Positions 17,985 through 26,832 are shown, numbered from the stretch's first letter. The stretch: DNA of 64,000 nucleotides from JBIOHP01 sp044449065 (GCA_044449065.1 JBIOHP010000004.1:62001-126000), one strand, 5' to 3'. Translations and numbers: made by a program. The notes: generated by a model not told the origin, from the sequence alone.

Positions 17985-19034
17985 ATGTGTGACGAACATA
18001 TTAAAGAACCGCCAACAAAGAAAGACAGAATTTGTGGTCTTTTCAAGGACGGAAGTTTCAAGTTCCCTTCTGGATATGAGGAATGGGAGATTGATAAAAT
18101 TATAACCGCGTATCGGGATGTGTTCAATGTTTATGATCCGGAAAGCGGCGAGGTGTTAAAGAAATACTATTGGGAAAACACGAAATTCGAGGGAAATAAT
18201 CAATGGGAGTTACTAACATCAGATTTTACAGTGGAAAGGAATGATTTCAAAAAGAACCTCCTACAATTCGATAAATCTTACCGAGAATTTCTTAAGAATA
18301 ACTCGAAGATCTTTTCTACGCTTTGTCCGAAAAAGATCGGTGAAAAGTTACTTGAATTATTCCCTACAAACTCATCTACGTCGAAAATTGGGTTCAGCAT
18401 TGGAATCTGCCCCAAAACGGATGACTTGTTGCTCGAATCGTATAAACCCCATGAACCTGAAAGAGAGATTATCATAGTATTGGGTCACAATTGGTATCCT
18501 ATCGTTACGAAGAATAAGGAGCTACCATTTCCACCTTTGACTGGAGAATCAGTTTTCGAATGCACTAGAAATTACAAGAAATATGGCCGTTACTTTGATC
18601 AACGGCTACTTGATAAATTTGTTGTGTTGTATCTCAATCTTTACCCACATTTTCTACCACCGGGAGATCCCACCACAGGAGCGGTATCAGCGCCTGTGCT
18701 GGAAAAATACCTATGTCACTTTGAAAATCTTTGCAGAATTATACAAAAACGGAGAAATATTCAAGGCATAATAACGTGGGGAGCTCCAGTCTATGAACAA
18801 ATTCGAACTTTGTTCATACCAGAAATAAAATCCAAATATATGATTAAAGGGGTAACAAAAGCAGCTACGGAATCAAGAGTAAAAATAGATCAATTCTTAT
18901 TGGCCAAAATAGGAGGAGAAATATTGAAGGTTTATCCGCATGTTCACCCCTGTCATCAAGGAAATTTTAGGACGAAAGAACATCGAAACTCATACTGCAA
19001 AACAATTAATGCGATCTTGGAATTGGCCTGTTAA
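17985..19034 (+). CDS. Unknown protein with uracil-DNA-glycosylase-like motifs
   Basis: 349 residues, AT-rich gene starting at ATG 17985 with CAGGAG upstream. Four segments in the right order resemble the UDG superfamily. IIIVLGHNWYP (162-172) is comparable to the GQDPYP loop. LNLYPHFLPPGDPTTG (217-232) resembles the N-x-x-P-x-x-PPG region of family 4/5-like enzymes. GIITWGAPVYEQI (261-273) is the 'vvlWG..A' strand. VHPCHQGN (320-327) is comparable to the HPSP loop. The N-terminal 110 residues are extra. The catalytic Asp/Asn position would be Asn169. The match is by motif only and could be coincidental. It is divergent from the AAA cluster and ends 28 bases before the convergent cyclodeaminase gene. 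Confidence 0.45.
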   Translation: MCDEHIKEPPTKKDRICGLFKDGSFKFPSGYEEWEIDKIITAYRDVFNVYDPESGEVLKKYYWENTKFEGNNQWELLTSDFTVERNDFKKNLLQFDKSYREFLKNNSKIFSTLCPKKIGEKLLELFPTNSSTSKIGFSIGICPKTDDLLLESYKPHEPEREIIIVLGHNWYPIVTKNKELPFPPLTGESVFECTRNYKKYGRYFDQRLLDKFVVLYLNLYPHFLPPGDPTTGAVSAPVLEKYLCHFENLCRIIQKRRNIQGIITWGAPVYEQIRTLFIPEIKSKYMIKGVTKAATESRVKIDQFLLAKIGGEILKVYPHVHPCHQGNFRTKEHRNSYCKTINAILELAC

Positions 19035-19062
19035 GTTCCTTGAGAACTATTATTTTTTGTGG

Positions 19063-19692
19063 CTATCCATGAATCTTCTTCTTCACCAGCGATAAAATCT
19101 CGTTCCGCATTGCTTCGCCCGTTTTGAGTAAACTGCTCAGTTCATCGTTCTTCCAGCCGACAAACTCGGAATCTTTAATCGAGCCGAGATTAATCTGAAC
19201 GTTGAACGCGGCGCCCTCGAGGGCGCTGTAGAGCATCAGCGCGCTCACGCCGGAATCGCTCATCGAATTTTCGTTCCCTTTTTCCGCAACCGCTTTCGTC
19301 AGCGCCAGCGCGTCGATAACGTGCTTCATCACCTCCAGGGGGACAAGCGTCGCTTCTTTGGTGGACGCCTGGATCGCGCTTGACCGCAGCGCTTTCTGGT
19401 CGTCGGAGTCCTTCGGCAAACCGTACGCCTCCATCACTTTATTGAACGCCTCGGTGTCTTTATCCACAAGGAGCGTAAATTGTTTGCGCAGCTCTTCCGA
19501 TTTTACGAGAACGGCTTTTATCTCCGTCTCGGCGCCGGCGTATTTCTTCTTGCCGATGGTCAGGTTGCAGACCATGGAGGCAAGCGCGGCGCCCATCGCT
19601 CCCGAAAGAGCGGCGACGCTTCCTCCGCCCGGCGCGGGAGAATTTGACGCAAGTTCATCGAGAAAGCTTTTTACAGTTTTTGAAGTCAGCAT
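19063..19692 (-). CDS. Cyclodeaminase/cyclohydrolase family protein (formimidoyl-THF cyclodeaminase)
   Basis: 209 residues matching the FTCD C-terminal family: SFLDELASNSPAPGGGSVAALSGA (residues 9-32), the conserved folate-site loop, followed by MVCNLTIGKKKY and a mid-protein SDSGVSALMLYSALEGAAFNV block. It converts 5-formimidoyl-tetrahydrofolate to 5,10-methenyl-THF and ammonia, the step after the glutamate formimidoyltransferase encoded next upstream (76 bases away, same strand). In mammals the two activities are fused; here they are separate proteins. Completes the THF branch of histidine degradation. Confidence 0.88.
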   Translation of the reverse strand: MLTSKTVKSFLDELASNSPAPGGGSVAALSGAMGAALASMVCNLTIGKKKYAGAETEIKAVLVKSEELRKQFTLLVDKDTEAFNKVMEAYGLPKDSDDQKALRSSAIQASTKEATLVPLEVMKHVIDALALTKAVAEKGNENSMSDSGVSALMLYSALEGAAFNVQINLGSIKDSEFVGWKNDELSSLLKTGEAMRNEILSLVKKKIHG

Positions 19693-19768
19693 GGCGATAT
19701 CCTAATGTTTTCGTGTTTGAAATATACTCGTTTTTGATGTGAGATTGAAATTACTTTTTCTGCGTCGG

Positions 19769-20773
19769 TTATATCATGAACTCGATAATCTTTTTCGAGG
19801 GAATAAACGGTTCCAACTGGCTGAGACCGAGATGCTTCATCGCGGTCTCGATGAGAATCGAATCGCCGTTTTTGGCAGGAGCTGCTCCCGCGTAATATTT
19901 GCCGGCGATGATGAGCGCTTCTTCGGGAATCAACCCGACGATCTCGCTTCCCGTCACTTTAGCGCCCAGCGATGCGGCGTGTTTCTTCACTTCCTCGAAA
20001 GCTGCGTGCGGCGGCGTGACGTTGAAATTTGTCAGGTTGATCGATACCTGAGCGATATTGAACCGGTCGAGAAATACTCCCATCGCTTTCACCGCTTTCA
20101 GGGTTCCGGGAATTTTTGTGGATTTTCCGTCGGCCTCTTTTACCGTCCTGCCGCTCTCCCGGATGCGCAGGGCGATTTCGTGGGCAATATCTTTATTATT
20201 CGTGTCAAGATTGACGTTGTAGGCGATCAGGAACACTCTTGCGCCTGTCACTGTCGCTCCGGACATCGCGTTGAATTTAGCCGGACCGTAATCGGGCTTC
20301 CACGCGGGGTCCTTTAATTTCTCCTTCAGTCCTTCATACTCGCCCTTGCGGATAGTGGGCAGATTGCGCCGTTCCGGAACGCGGGCGGCTTCCTCGTAAA
20401 GATAAATAGGAATGCCTAATTTCTCACCCGCCTGTTTGCCGAATTCGTTGGCGCACCGCACGCACTCCTCCATGGTAACTCCGGATACCGGAACGAATGG
20501 AACAACATCGGTTGCGCCGATCCGGGGATGTTCTCCCTTGTGTATCTTCATATCGATCCGCTCGGCAGCTGTTTTTGTCGCGCGGAACGCCGCTTCCACC
20601 ACGGCGTCCGGTTCTCCAACAAAGGTAACAACACTCCTGTTATAATCAGTGTCGGGTTCAACGCTGAGAAGTTTTACGCCGGTTACCTGTTCGATGCTCC
20701 AGGCAATGGCATTGATGATATCTCTGTTCCGTCCCTCGCTGAAGTTCGGGACGCATTCGACAATTTTATTCAT
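19769..20773 (-). CDS. ftcD: Glutamate formimidoyltransferase
   Basis: 334 residues. Transfers the formimino group of formiminoglutamate to tetrahydrofolate. The family opening is intact: KIVECVPNFSEGRN, then DYNRSVVTFVGEP around residues 42-54 and HPRIGATDVVPFVPV around 83-97, all catalytic or substrate-site segments. The C-terminal subdomain with VSINLTNFNVTPPHAAFEEV and GSEIVGLIPEEALI is complete. It lies between hutI and the cyclodeaminase gene on the same strand; a composite palindromic element occupies the 266-base gap to hutI. Confidence 0.93.
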   Translation of the reverse strand: MNKIVECVPNFSEGRNRDIINAIAWSIEQVTGVKLLSVEPDTDYNRSVVTFVGEPDAVVEAAFRATKTAAERIDMKIHKGEHPRIGATDVVPFVPVSGVTMEECVRCANEFGKQAGEKLGIPIYLYEEAARVPERRNLPTIRKGEYEGLKEKLKDPAWKPDYGPAKFNAMSGATVTGARVFLIAYNVNLDTNNKDIAHEIALRIRESGRTVKEADGKSTKIPGTLKAVKAMGVFLDRFNIAQVSINLTNFNVTPPHAAFEEVKKHAASLGAKVTGSEIVGLIPEEALIIAGKYYAGAAPAKNGDSILIETAMKHLGLSQLEPFIPSKKIIEFMI

Positions 20774-20889
20774 AATTTCAGATCTAATTATTTTCGATTT
20801 CTTTGCTATCTCAATTCCTGTTTTGTTGTCTTGAATGTCACTATGACCTCACCCCAGCAAAGCTCATACATAAAGTTTCAATTCAATAT

Positions 20890-21020
20890 TGGGGTCGTCC
20901 AAAAAGAAAGAATGAGTCATCCCGAACTTGTTTCGGGATCCAAAAATTAGTTAAAACAGATGCTGAACCAAGTTCAGCATGACTCAGTAAACTTAGTTAT
21001 GTCCTATTTGGACGACCCCA
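20890..21020. repeat. Composite palindromic element, family A payload with outer arms
   Basis: Outer perfect 14-bp inverted repeat TGGGGTCGTCCAAA (20890-20903) and its complement (21007-21020). Inside is a second pair GAGTCAT (20914-20920)/ATGACTC (20979-20985), and inside that two local hairpins: TCCCGAACTTGTTTCGGGA and GCTGAACCAAGTTCAGC (20962-20978). The whole could fold as one nested structure. A second element with the same plan but different arms is at 45410-45533. It lies between hutI and ftcD. Confidence 0.75.
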
Positions 21021-21038
21021 TAGCAAGGTAATAATTTT

Positions 21039-22283
21039 TTAAAACTCAAGCACAACTCCATCCTTAATAACTTTCTCCACGTGGTTTTCCCCGAAGTGAT
21101 ACGGGAGAAATTTGTAATTGGGAATATCCAGCACGACAAAATCCGCCTTCTTACCCTTTTCAATGCTGCCAATAGAATCGGATCGGTTAATTGCGGCGGC
21201 GGCATTCAACGTCGCGGCGGTGATCGCTTCCTCCGGCGACATCCCCATGTGGGTGCAGGCGATGGTCATCATCATCGGCATGCTGTACGACATGCACGAT
21301 CCCGGATTGAAATCGGTCGCGATGGCAACCGGCACGCCGTTAGTGATTAACTCGCGGGCAGGAGCATAGCAATGATTGAGGAAAAATGAGACGCCCGGCA
21401 ATAACACCGCCACAACTCCGGCGTTCGCCAACGCAGTGATTCCCTCTTCAGTGATATGTTCAAGATGATCCGCCGAAACCGCCCCGACCGACGCGGCGAT
21501 TAACGATCCGCGGGAAGGAGTAAGTTCTTCAGCATGAATCTTCGGCTGCATTCCGAGGTTTTTTCCGGTTGCTAAAATTTTTTCGGTATCTGCGTATTCA
21601 AAAAATCCTTTCTCGCAAAAGACGTCGCAGAATTCCGCAAGGTGATGGGAGGCGATATAGGGCAGCATTTTTTCCAGAATTTCCGTCACATATTTTTCCT
21701 TATGAGTCAGGAATTCCGGCGGGTACGCGTGCGCGCCGAGAAAGGTCGGCACAATGCCGATGACCTCTTCTTTTTTCAGCTCGTTAATCGCTTCTAACAT
21801 TTTGATCTCGTCGTCATTGTTCAAACCGTAACCGCTTTTAATTTCTACGGTCGTCGTCCCGTTTCGCAATAGTGCGTTAAGGTATTTTCGCGCATTTTTT
21901 TTCAACTCTTTTTTTTGCGCCGACCGGACATGTTGAACGGTGTTGAGGATGCCTCCTCCCTTCAAGGCGATTTCAGCGTATGTTGAGCCGGAGCTTCGCA
22001 TCGAGAATTCATCCTCCCGCGAACCGGCGAACACCAGGTGGGTATGAGCGTCGATGAAACCGGGCATCACAACGTTTTCGATGCAATCGACAACTTCAAC
22101 CTCGTGCAAATCACCGACGCCAAGGTCTTCCATTCTGCCGACCCAGTAGATCGTATCCTCATTCACCAGTACAGCCGCATTTTCAATAATACCCAGCTCG
22201 CGCATATCGCCGCGGAGTTTTACCCTGTGTCCATTTGAGCGCACTGTTATAAGCTGTTTGATATTAATCAACGCCAGATTCAT
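21039..22283 (-). CDS. hutI: Imidazolonepropionase
   Basis: 414 residues, amidohydrolase fold. Hydrolyses 4-imidazolone-5-propanoate to N-formimino-L-glutamate, step 3 of histidine degradation. Metal-site HxH is in MPGFIDAHTHLVFAGSRE (about residues 73-90), followed by the conserved STYAEIALKGGGI, KSGYGL (about 150), H-A-E (KIHAEELTP, about 245) and the late Asp in AIATDFNPGS (about 320). Normal length. It is on the same strand as ftcD and downstream of the GNAT gene. Confidence 0.95.
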   Translation of the reverse strand: MNLALINIKQLITVRSNGHRVKLRGDMRELGIIENAAVLVNEDTIYWVGRMEDLGVGDLHEVEVVDCIENVVMPGFIDAHTHLVFAGSREDEFSMRSSGSTYAEIALKGGGILNTVQHVRSAQKKELKKNARKYLNALLRNGTTTVEIKSGYGLNNDDEIKMLEAINELKKEEVIGIVPTFLGAHAYPPEFLTHKEKYVTEILEKMLPYIASHHLAEFCDVFCEKGFFEYADTEKILATGKNLGMQPKIHAEELTPSRGSLIAASVGAVSADHLEHITEEGITALANAGVVAVLLPGVSFFLNHCYAPARELITNGVPVAIATDFNPGSCMSYSMPMMMTIACTHMGMSPEEAITAATLNAAAAINRSDSIGSIEKGKKADFVVLDIPNYKFLPYHFGENHVEKVIKDGVVLEF

Positions 22284-22401
22284 ACTTAAATACGGTTATG
22301 GTCGAAATGAGGGATTTTTGATTTGTTATTTATGATTGTGCTGTAATAAGATAATGAATTTTCGAGGGTTTTTCAATTGTGGAAATGTTGTCGCTTGATA
22401 T

Positions 22402-22911
22402 TTAAGAGAGCAATTTTTTAAATTGTATCCTCTCCAAACGGTACGGTAGCCAGCCGTCTAACTGTTTAGCGCCAAGCCGATCGTAAAAATCAATAGCAAG
22501 TTTGTTCCATTCCAGCACCATCCATTCCATCCGGCCGCATCCTTGTGTTTTTGCTTCCCGCACGCACGCCTGGAATAATTTCCATCCGGCTCTCTTCTTC
22601 CGGTATCCGGGCAGAACAAACAAATCCTCCAGATACAAAGTGGTCAGCGCCAGGAATGAAGAATACGTATAATAATAAATCGCGTAGCCGATTGCAGTCT
22701 TTCCCTCGAATGCGAGGAACACATAGAACAGCTTCCTCTTCCCGAATGCATCGCGCAAGAGCCGGGTACATCCGGCTTTATCCGGACGTGCAAGTTTTTC
22801 ATAATCGGCTAATGCATTAATCAAGTAGAGAAGCGTCTTCCCGTCGCTTTTTACCGCGCGTCGTATGGTTACAGAATATTTTTTTGGAGATGATGTTTTT
22901 GAAAGATTCAT
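22402..22911 (-). CDS. GNAT N-acetyltransferase, spermidine/thialysine acetyltransferase-like
   Basis: 169 residues. The sequence follows the SSAT-like GNAT pattern: INALADYEKL near residue 32, GYAIYYYTYSSF-x-x-L-x-LYLEDLFVLPGYR (about 74-98), then WMVLEWNKLAIDFYDRLGA (about 129-147). The acetyl-CoA loop normally reads RGxGxG; here it is YRKKRAGWKL, so the first glycine is replaced by a charged residue. Substrate likely a polyamine or lysine analogue, but this is only a family-level inference. It lies between the exported peptidase gene and hutI on the same strand. Confidence 0.75.
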   Translation of the reverse strand: MNLSKTSSPKKYSVTIRRAVKSDGKTLLYLINALADYEKLARPDKAGCTRLLRDAFGKRKLFYVFLAFEGKTAIGYAIYYYTYSSFLALTTLYLEDLFVLPGYRKKRAGWKLFQACVREAKTQGCGRMEWMVLEWNKLAIDFYDRLGAKQLDGWLPYRLERIQFKKLLS

Positions 22912-22983
22912 ATTCTCATATTTATAATGACTCGAGTATTCGCTCTAAGGTTATGGAAATGATTTTTCTGGTACTTCGTGATT

Positions 22984-24135
22984 TTATTTGTCACCCAACC
23001 CATCGATAATTTTTTGATCAAAGCCGGGAAGACCGTCGCGGTCGGCAACACTGATATATTTTTGGAAAAAATCTCCGGGTCCAAGAGCGATCGTTTCAAT
23101 GAGCGCTGCCCGTCCGAGTCGCAGATCGATCTCGCGCGCCATCACCATGCCCGTCATCGCGCCGTACGATTCCCAGTATCCGCTGAGATTCGCGGAGCGG
23201 ATCAATTCGGAAGCGCGTTGCGACATCAGCGTATCGGAAAGAAGTTCCTGTCCATTTTGATTGAATGTCTTGAACACATCTCTCACCCTTGAGGACCAAT
23301 CGCGAGGAAGATACCCCCGGCCTTCCTGATCCAGGGATAAATAATACGCGATGCCCTCGTTCTGGGTCAGGTCTGCCAGGGCATCGAATGGACGGTTATG
23401 GGATGCAAAATATCGTTTCCATACAGGCGAGTTATCTTTATAGACACCGAACGCAGCATGAAACACCTCATGAGCGACCACGCCAAGGAGCGTGATAATC
23501 TTATCCTTCATCTCCCCCGGATAATCGATTGCCTTCGAAAGGTTCACAACGATAGTGAGTTTGCCTTCATTCTCGCCGACAAATTCCGGCACATCGCCAT
23601 GCCAGACGATGCGGCGGACATACGCGTCAACATTCTCGTGTCCCAATGCGACAAAATAAACCGGAATCTCGGCGTCAATCCGGGAATTTTGCGGAAAGAT
23701 TTGCTCCACGGTAGCAGTTACTCTCCTGCTAAAATTACTTTTTTTTATCTCGGCAAGGAACGCTTTGATTTCCGCTACCCGTTCGCGCCCCGATTCTAAA
23801 TGAAAAATGTCATTGCTGATCGGAGCATGAATTTTCAATGAATCGAGATAATCTCTCAGGTTTGCGCTGGCGCGACCCTGGTGCGCAATCAGCCCTGTTG
23901 TTGACGCTGCGATACGATTTCCGCGCAAACTTGCGATCTCATCGGTATTGACGAACCGATCTTCATACAAATCGATCATCCGCTCCGCCGATGCATAATC
24001 GAGATTGAGCGTTATATTGAAATTGGGGTTGGATTGGGAAAATATTTTTAACGGAAGTAAACAACTCAAAAAAATTGCAAATAGAACTAATAGATTTTCC
24101 AACCCCCATTTATTTCTATTTTCCATTTTAATCAT
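22984..24135 (-). CDS. Putative zinc-dependent exported peptidase (DUF5700-like)
   Basis: 383 residues from ATG 24135; an in-frame start at 24177 would overlap the PIN gene, and ATG 24126 is another option. An N-terminal signal segment (NLLVLFAIFLSCLLPLKIFS) is followed by a region of helices and the zincin motif HEVFH in GVVAHEVFHAAFG, about residue 221. The downstream NEGIAYYLS could supply a third, Glu ligand (gluzincin type). This fits the uncharacterised DUF5700/DUF2268 peptidase group. It is probably periplasmic or extracellular. It follows the PIN gene by about 4 bases, so it may be translationally coupled to it. Confidence 0.65.
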   Translation of the reverse strand: MIKMENRNKWGLENLLVLFAIFLSCLLPLKIFSQSNPNFNITLNLDYASAERMIDLYEDRFVNTDEIASLRGNRIAASTTGLIAHQGRASANLRDYLDSLKIHAPISNDIFHLESGRERVAEIKAFLAEIKKSNFSRRVTATVEQIFPQNSRIDAEIPVYFVALGHENVDAYVRRIVWHGDVPEFVGENEGKLTIVVNLSKAIDYPGEMKDKIITLLGVVAHEVFHAAFGVYKDNSPVWKRYFASHNRPFDALADLTQNEGIAYYLSLDQEGRGYLPRDWSSRVRDVFKTFNQNGQELLSDTLMSQRASELIRSANLSGYWESYGAMTGMVMAREIDLRLGRAALIETIALGPGDFFQKYISVADRDGLPGFDQKIIDGLGDK

Positions 24136-24139
24136 TTCT

Positions 24140-24646
24140 TTATTGGCCCATCGATTTTCTATAAATTTCCTCGGCAATTGTATCGCTTATTCGAAAATGG
24201 ATGCCGTCTCGCAGCAAATCTATTGACTTTTGATAATTCACATAACCCATTTTATCCAATTCAGCGAGGATATCTGCCGTACCCCGAACCGTCCGCATTT
24301 CACGCCTGGCAATTTTTCTTGCGCGACGTTCATCAATAAGTAAAACATCTGCATTTCTATAATCCATCTGCGACAATGCTTCTGATTCACCCTTATGTAA
24401 TTTTGTGGTTAAATATATTGCAACTTGCGTTGAATCATAATCGTCGCACGGAGAGAACAAACTACCGGCGATTAATTGATTTAATGCAATCACGAGATTT
24501 CCTTTTTCATCTTTCGCGATAAATTCGTTGCGAACTTGAGTAGGAATTAATACTTCACGATAAAACAAAGAGAGCTTTGTAAGCAGGCGAAGGTAATGGA
24601 GGGCGACAATGACAGAGGTATCGGCAACCGCAATCTGACCAACCAT
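24140..24646 (-). CDS. PIN-domain protein (DUF3368-like)
   Basis: 168 residues. PIN nuclease acidic residues are in place: Asp9 in VADTSVI, Glu41 in VRNEF, Glu87/Glu89 in KGESEALS and Asp105 in LLIDERRAR, with RGTADIL after. That is the DUF3368 subgroup. Such proteins are usually VapC-like toxins paired with a small UPF0175-type antitoxin; none is encoded here. The gene next upstream, only 9 bases away, is the TIR protein. An RNase activity is expected but untested. AT-rich relative to hutU and hutI. Confidence 0.75.
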   Translation of the reverse strand: MVGQIAVADTSVIVALHYLRLLTKLSLFYREVLIPTQVRNEFIAKDEKGNLVIALNQLIAGSLFSPCDDYDSTQVAIYLTTKLHKGESEALSQMDYRNADVLLIDERRARKIARREMRTVRGTADILAELDKMGYVNYQKSIDLLRDGIHFRISDTIAEEIYRKSMGQ

Positions 24647-24655
24647 GAGTTTGTT

Positions 24656-25117
24656 TTATTTGCTTGAGGCGATCAAAACAAATAAACCGAGAGCGATCCC
24701 TACCAAAATCAACGCATCACGGTTTTCTTTCGATTTCCTTTTCCTTTTTAATAACTCTAATACTTCCTGTTCGATAATTCCGGGATTATCCCGATATGGA
24801 TCAAATTCTATCCACTCATATTTATCTTTTAGGGACGATAATTTGGTTCCCTTTTCATAAATTGGAATGATTAGCTTTTTTTTCTCTTCGGCATAAGCGA
24901 GTTCTTCTCTTACATGTGGAGTTAACCGGGATGTTAAAAACGCTATGACGCTATCTGCTGAATCAATGCGATGTTTGGTTTCGGGGGTTAAATGCGTCCC
25001 ATTACGTTGAGGCAATAAGATGGTGATACCGCTTGTTGAAGCAATTGCTTGAAGACGGTACACAACCACCTGCTCATCTTGGGTCGTATTATAGCTTATA
25101 AATGATGTATATGCCAT
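24656..25117 (-). CDS. Small TIR-domain protein with C-terminal membrane anchor
   Basis: 153 residues. Residues 3-120 follow the TIR pattern: YTSFISYNTTQDE at the start (box 1), ITILLPQR after the first helix, then SADSVIAFLTSRLT (strand C), HVREELAYAEEKK with the candidate catalytic Glu71/72, and LIIPIYEKG (strand D). A Lys/Arg-rich segment (124-133) and one hydrophobic helix DALILVGIALGLFVLIA (134-150) end the protein, so the TIR domain would face the cytoplasm from a membrane tail anchor. TIR proteins of this kind hydrolyse NAD or make cyclic ADPR signals in phage defence; no Thoeris ThsA or SLOG partner is adjacent. A PIN gene follows by 9 bases. Confidence 0.7.
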   Translation of the reverse strand: MAYTSFISYNTTQDEQVVVYRLQAIASTSGITILLPQRNGTHLTPETKHRIDSADSVIAFLTSRLTPHVREELAYAEEKKKLIIPIYEKGTKLSSLKDKYEWIEFDPYRDNPGIIEQEVLELLKRKRKSKENRDALILVGIALGLFVLIASSK

Positions 25118-25176
25118 AGGATTTCCTCTTCTTTCTTAAAGATAGAGATATTCTTTTAGATAATGAAATTGTTCTT

Positions 25177-26832
25177 TTATCCCATCATCGGTATTTTCAC
25201 GCCATGCTTTTTTGCATTCGCAATGGCTGGTTCGTAACCCGCATCGGCGTGACGGATAATTCCCATCCCCGGATCGTACGTAAGCACGCGCTCTAATCGA
25301 CGTTCCGCTTCTTTCGTGCCGTCAGCGACAACTACCATGCCGGCATGAATCGAAAGACCGATTCCCACGCCGCCGCCGTGGTGTACGCTCACCCAGCTTG
25401 CCCCGCCGATTGCATTTAGCATCGCGTTGAGGATGGGCCAATCGGCGATTGCGTCGCTGCCGTCTTTCATCTTTTCGGTTTCGCGATTCGGTGATGCGAC
25501 CGAACCGCAATCGAGGTGATCGCGCCCGATGACAATGGGAGCTTTCACCTCGCCTTGAGCGACCAAATTGTTGAAAATCTTTCCCATCTTCGCGCGTTCG
25601 CCATAACCGAGCCAGCATATCCGTGCCGGCAATCCCTGGAATTTCACCTGTTTTTGCGCCTTGTCGATCCAGCGGCAGAGCGGTTTATTTTCAGGAAATG
25701 TTTCAAGAATAGCGCGGTCTGTCCGGTAAATATCGTTGGGATCGCCGGATAACGCCGCCCACCTGAATGGTCCTTTACCGTCGCAAAAAAGCGGGCGGAT
25801 GTATTCTGGCACGAAGCCGGGAATATTGAAGGCGTCGGTCAATCCGTTTGCAAGCGCTTCGCCGCGAATATTATTGCCGTAATCAAATGTTATCGCGCCC
25901 TGCTTCTGCAAACCGAGCATCGCCTGCACGTGCTGAACGATAGACGCTCTCGCCATCGCGATGTACTTCGAGGGATTCGATATCCGCATCGCGAGCGCCT
26001 CATGGTATTGAATCCCAGCGGGAACATAGCCGTTGAGCGTGTCGTGCGCTGAAGTTTGATCGGTGAGAATATCGACTTTAATTCTACGGGCAAGAAGCTC
26101 GGGCAGCACATCGGCAGCGTTGCCAAGGAGCGCCACCGATTTCGGCTCTTTCAATTCTTTAGCCGTTTGGAGAATCAGGAGCGCTTGATCGAGGGTCTCT
26201 GCCATTTCATCGACATAGCGGGTCCTCAAACGCTTTTCAATCCGGGCGCGATCGACTTCGATGGCAAGACACGCGGCGCCGTTCATTGTGGCAGCTAACG
26301 GCTGCGCCCCGCCCATGCCGCCAAGACCCGCTGTCACAAGCAATCTGCCGGCAAGACTTCCGCCGAAATATTTTTCCGCGCATGCGGCGAACGTTTCGTA
26401 GGTTCCCTGCAATATTCCCTGCGTGCCGATATAAATCCAGCTCCCGGCCGTCATCTGGCCGTACATGGTCAAACCCAAACCTTCGAGGCGGCGGAATTCA
26501 TCCCACGTCGCCCACTTCGGCACCAGCATCGAATTGGAGATGATAACGCGCGGCGCATCGGGATATGTTTTAAACACGCCGACGGGCTTGCCGGACTGGA
26601 CAAGAAGGGTTTCATCATTTTCCAAAGCCCGCAAACTTTTTACGATGGCGTCGTAGCAATCCCAGTTGCGGGCCGCTTTCCCCGTTCCTCCATAGACGAT
26701 AAGTTCGTGAGGATTCTCGCCGACTTCTGCGTCGAGATTGTTCATTAACATTCGCATCGCCGCTTCCTGAATCCACCCCTTACAGCTCAGGGCTGTTCCG
26801 TGCGGCGATTTAATAGATTGGTGATTTTTCAT
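25177..26832 (-). CDS. hutU: Urocanate hydratase
   Basis: 551 residues, normal length. Converts urocanate to 4-imidazolone-5-propanoate with a tightly bound NAD+. Characteristic segments include GTGKAARNWDC near residue 49, SWIYIGTQGILQGTYETF (131-148), the NAD-binding GLGGMGGAQPLAATMNGA (169-186), DQTSAHD, GPFRWAALSGDP, ICWLGYGERAKMG and the C-terminal HHGGGVGIG. Second step of histidine degradation. hutI is 2.9 kb downstream, separated by the TIR, PIN, peptidase and GNAT genes. Histidine ammonia-lyase is not in the window. Confidence 0.96.
   Translation of the reverse strand: MKNHQSIKSPHGTALSCKGWIQEAAMRMLMNNLDAEVGENPHELIVYGGTGKAARNWDCYDAIVKSLRALENDETLLVQSGKPVGVFKTYPDAPRVIISNSMLVPKWATWDEFRRLEGLGLTMYGQMTAGSWIYIGTQGILQGTYETFAACAEKYFGGSLAGRLLVTAGLGGMGGAQPLAATMNGAACLAIEVDRARIEKRLRTRYVDEMAETLDQALLILQTAKELKEPKSVALLGNAADVLPELLARRIKVDILTDQTSAHDTLNGYVPAGIQYHEALAMRISNPSKYIAMARASIVQHVQAMLGLQKQGAITFDYGNNIRGEALANGLTDAFNIPGFVPEYIRPLFCDGKGPFRWAALSGDPNDIYRTDRAILETFPENKPLCRWIDKAQKQVKFQGLPARICWLGYGERAKMGKIFNNLVAQGEVKAPIVIGRDHLDCGSVASPNRETEKMKDGSDAIADWPILNAMLNAIGGASWVSVHHGGGVGIGLSIHAGMVVVADGTKEAERRLERVLTYDPGMGIIRHADAGYEPAIANAKKHGVKIPMMG

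Noticed and set aside
24140..24646. PIN gene as a standard VapBC or UPF0175-DUF3368 toxin-antitoxin
   Set aside because: The upstream partner is a TIR protein; no small antitoxin frame is present.
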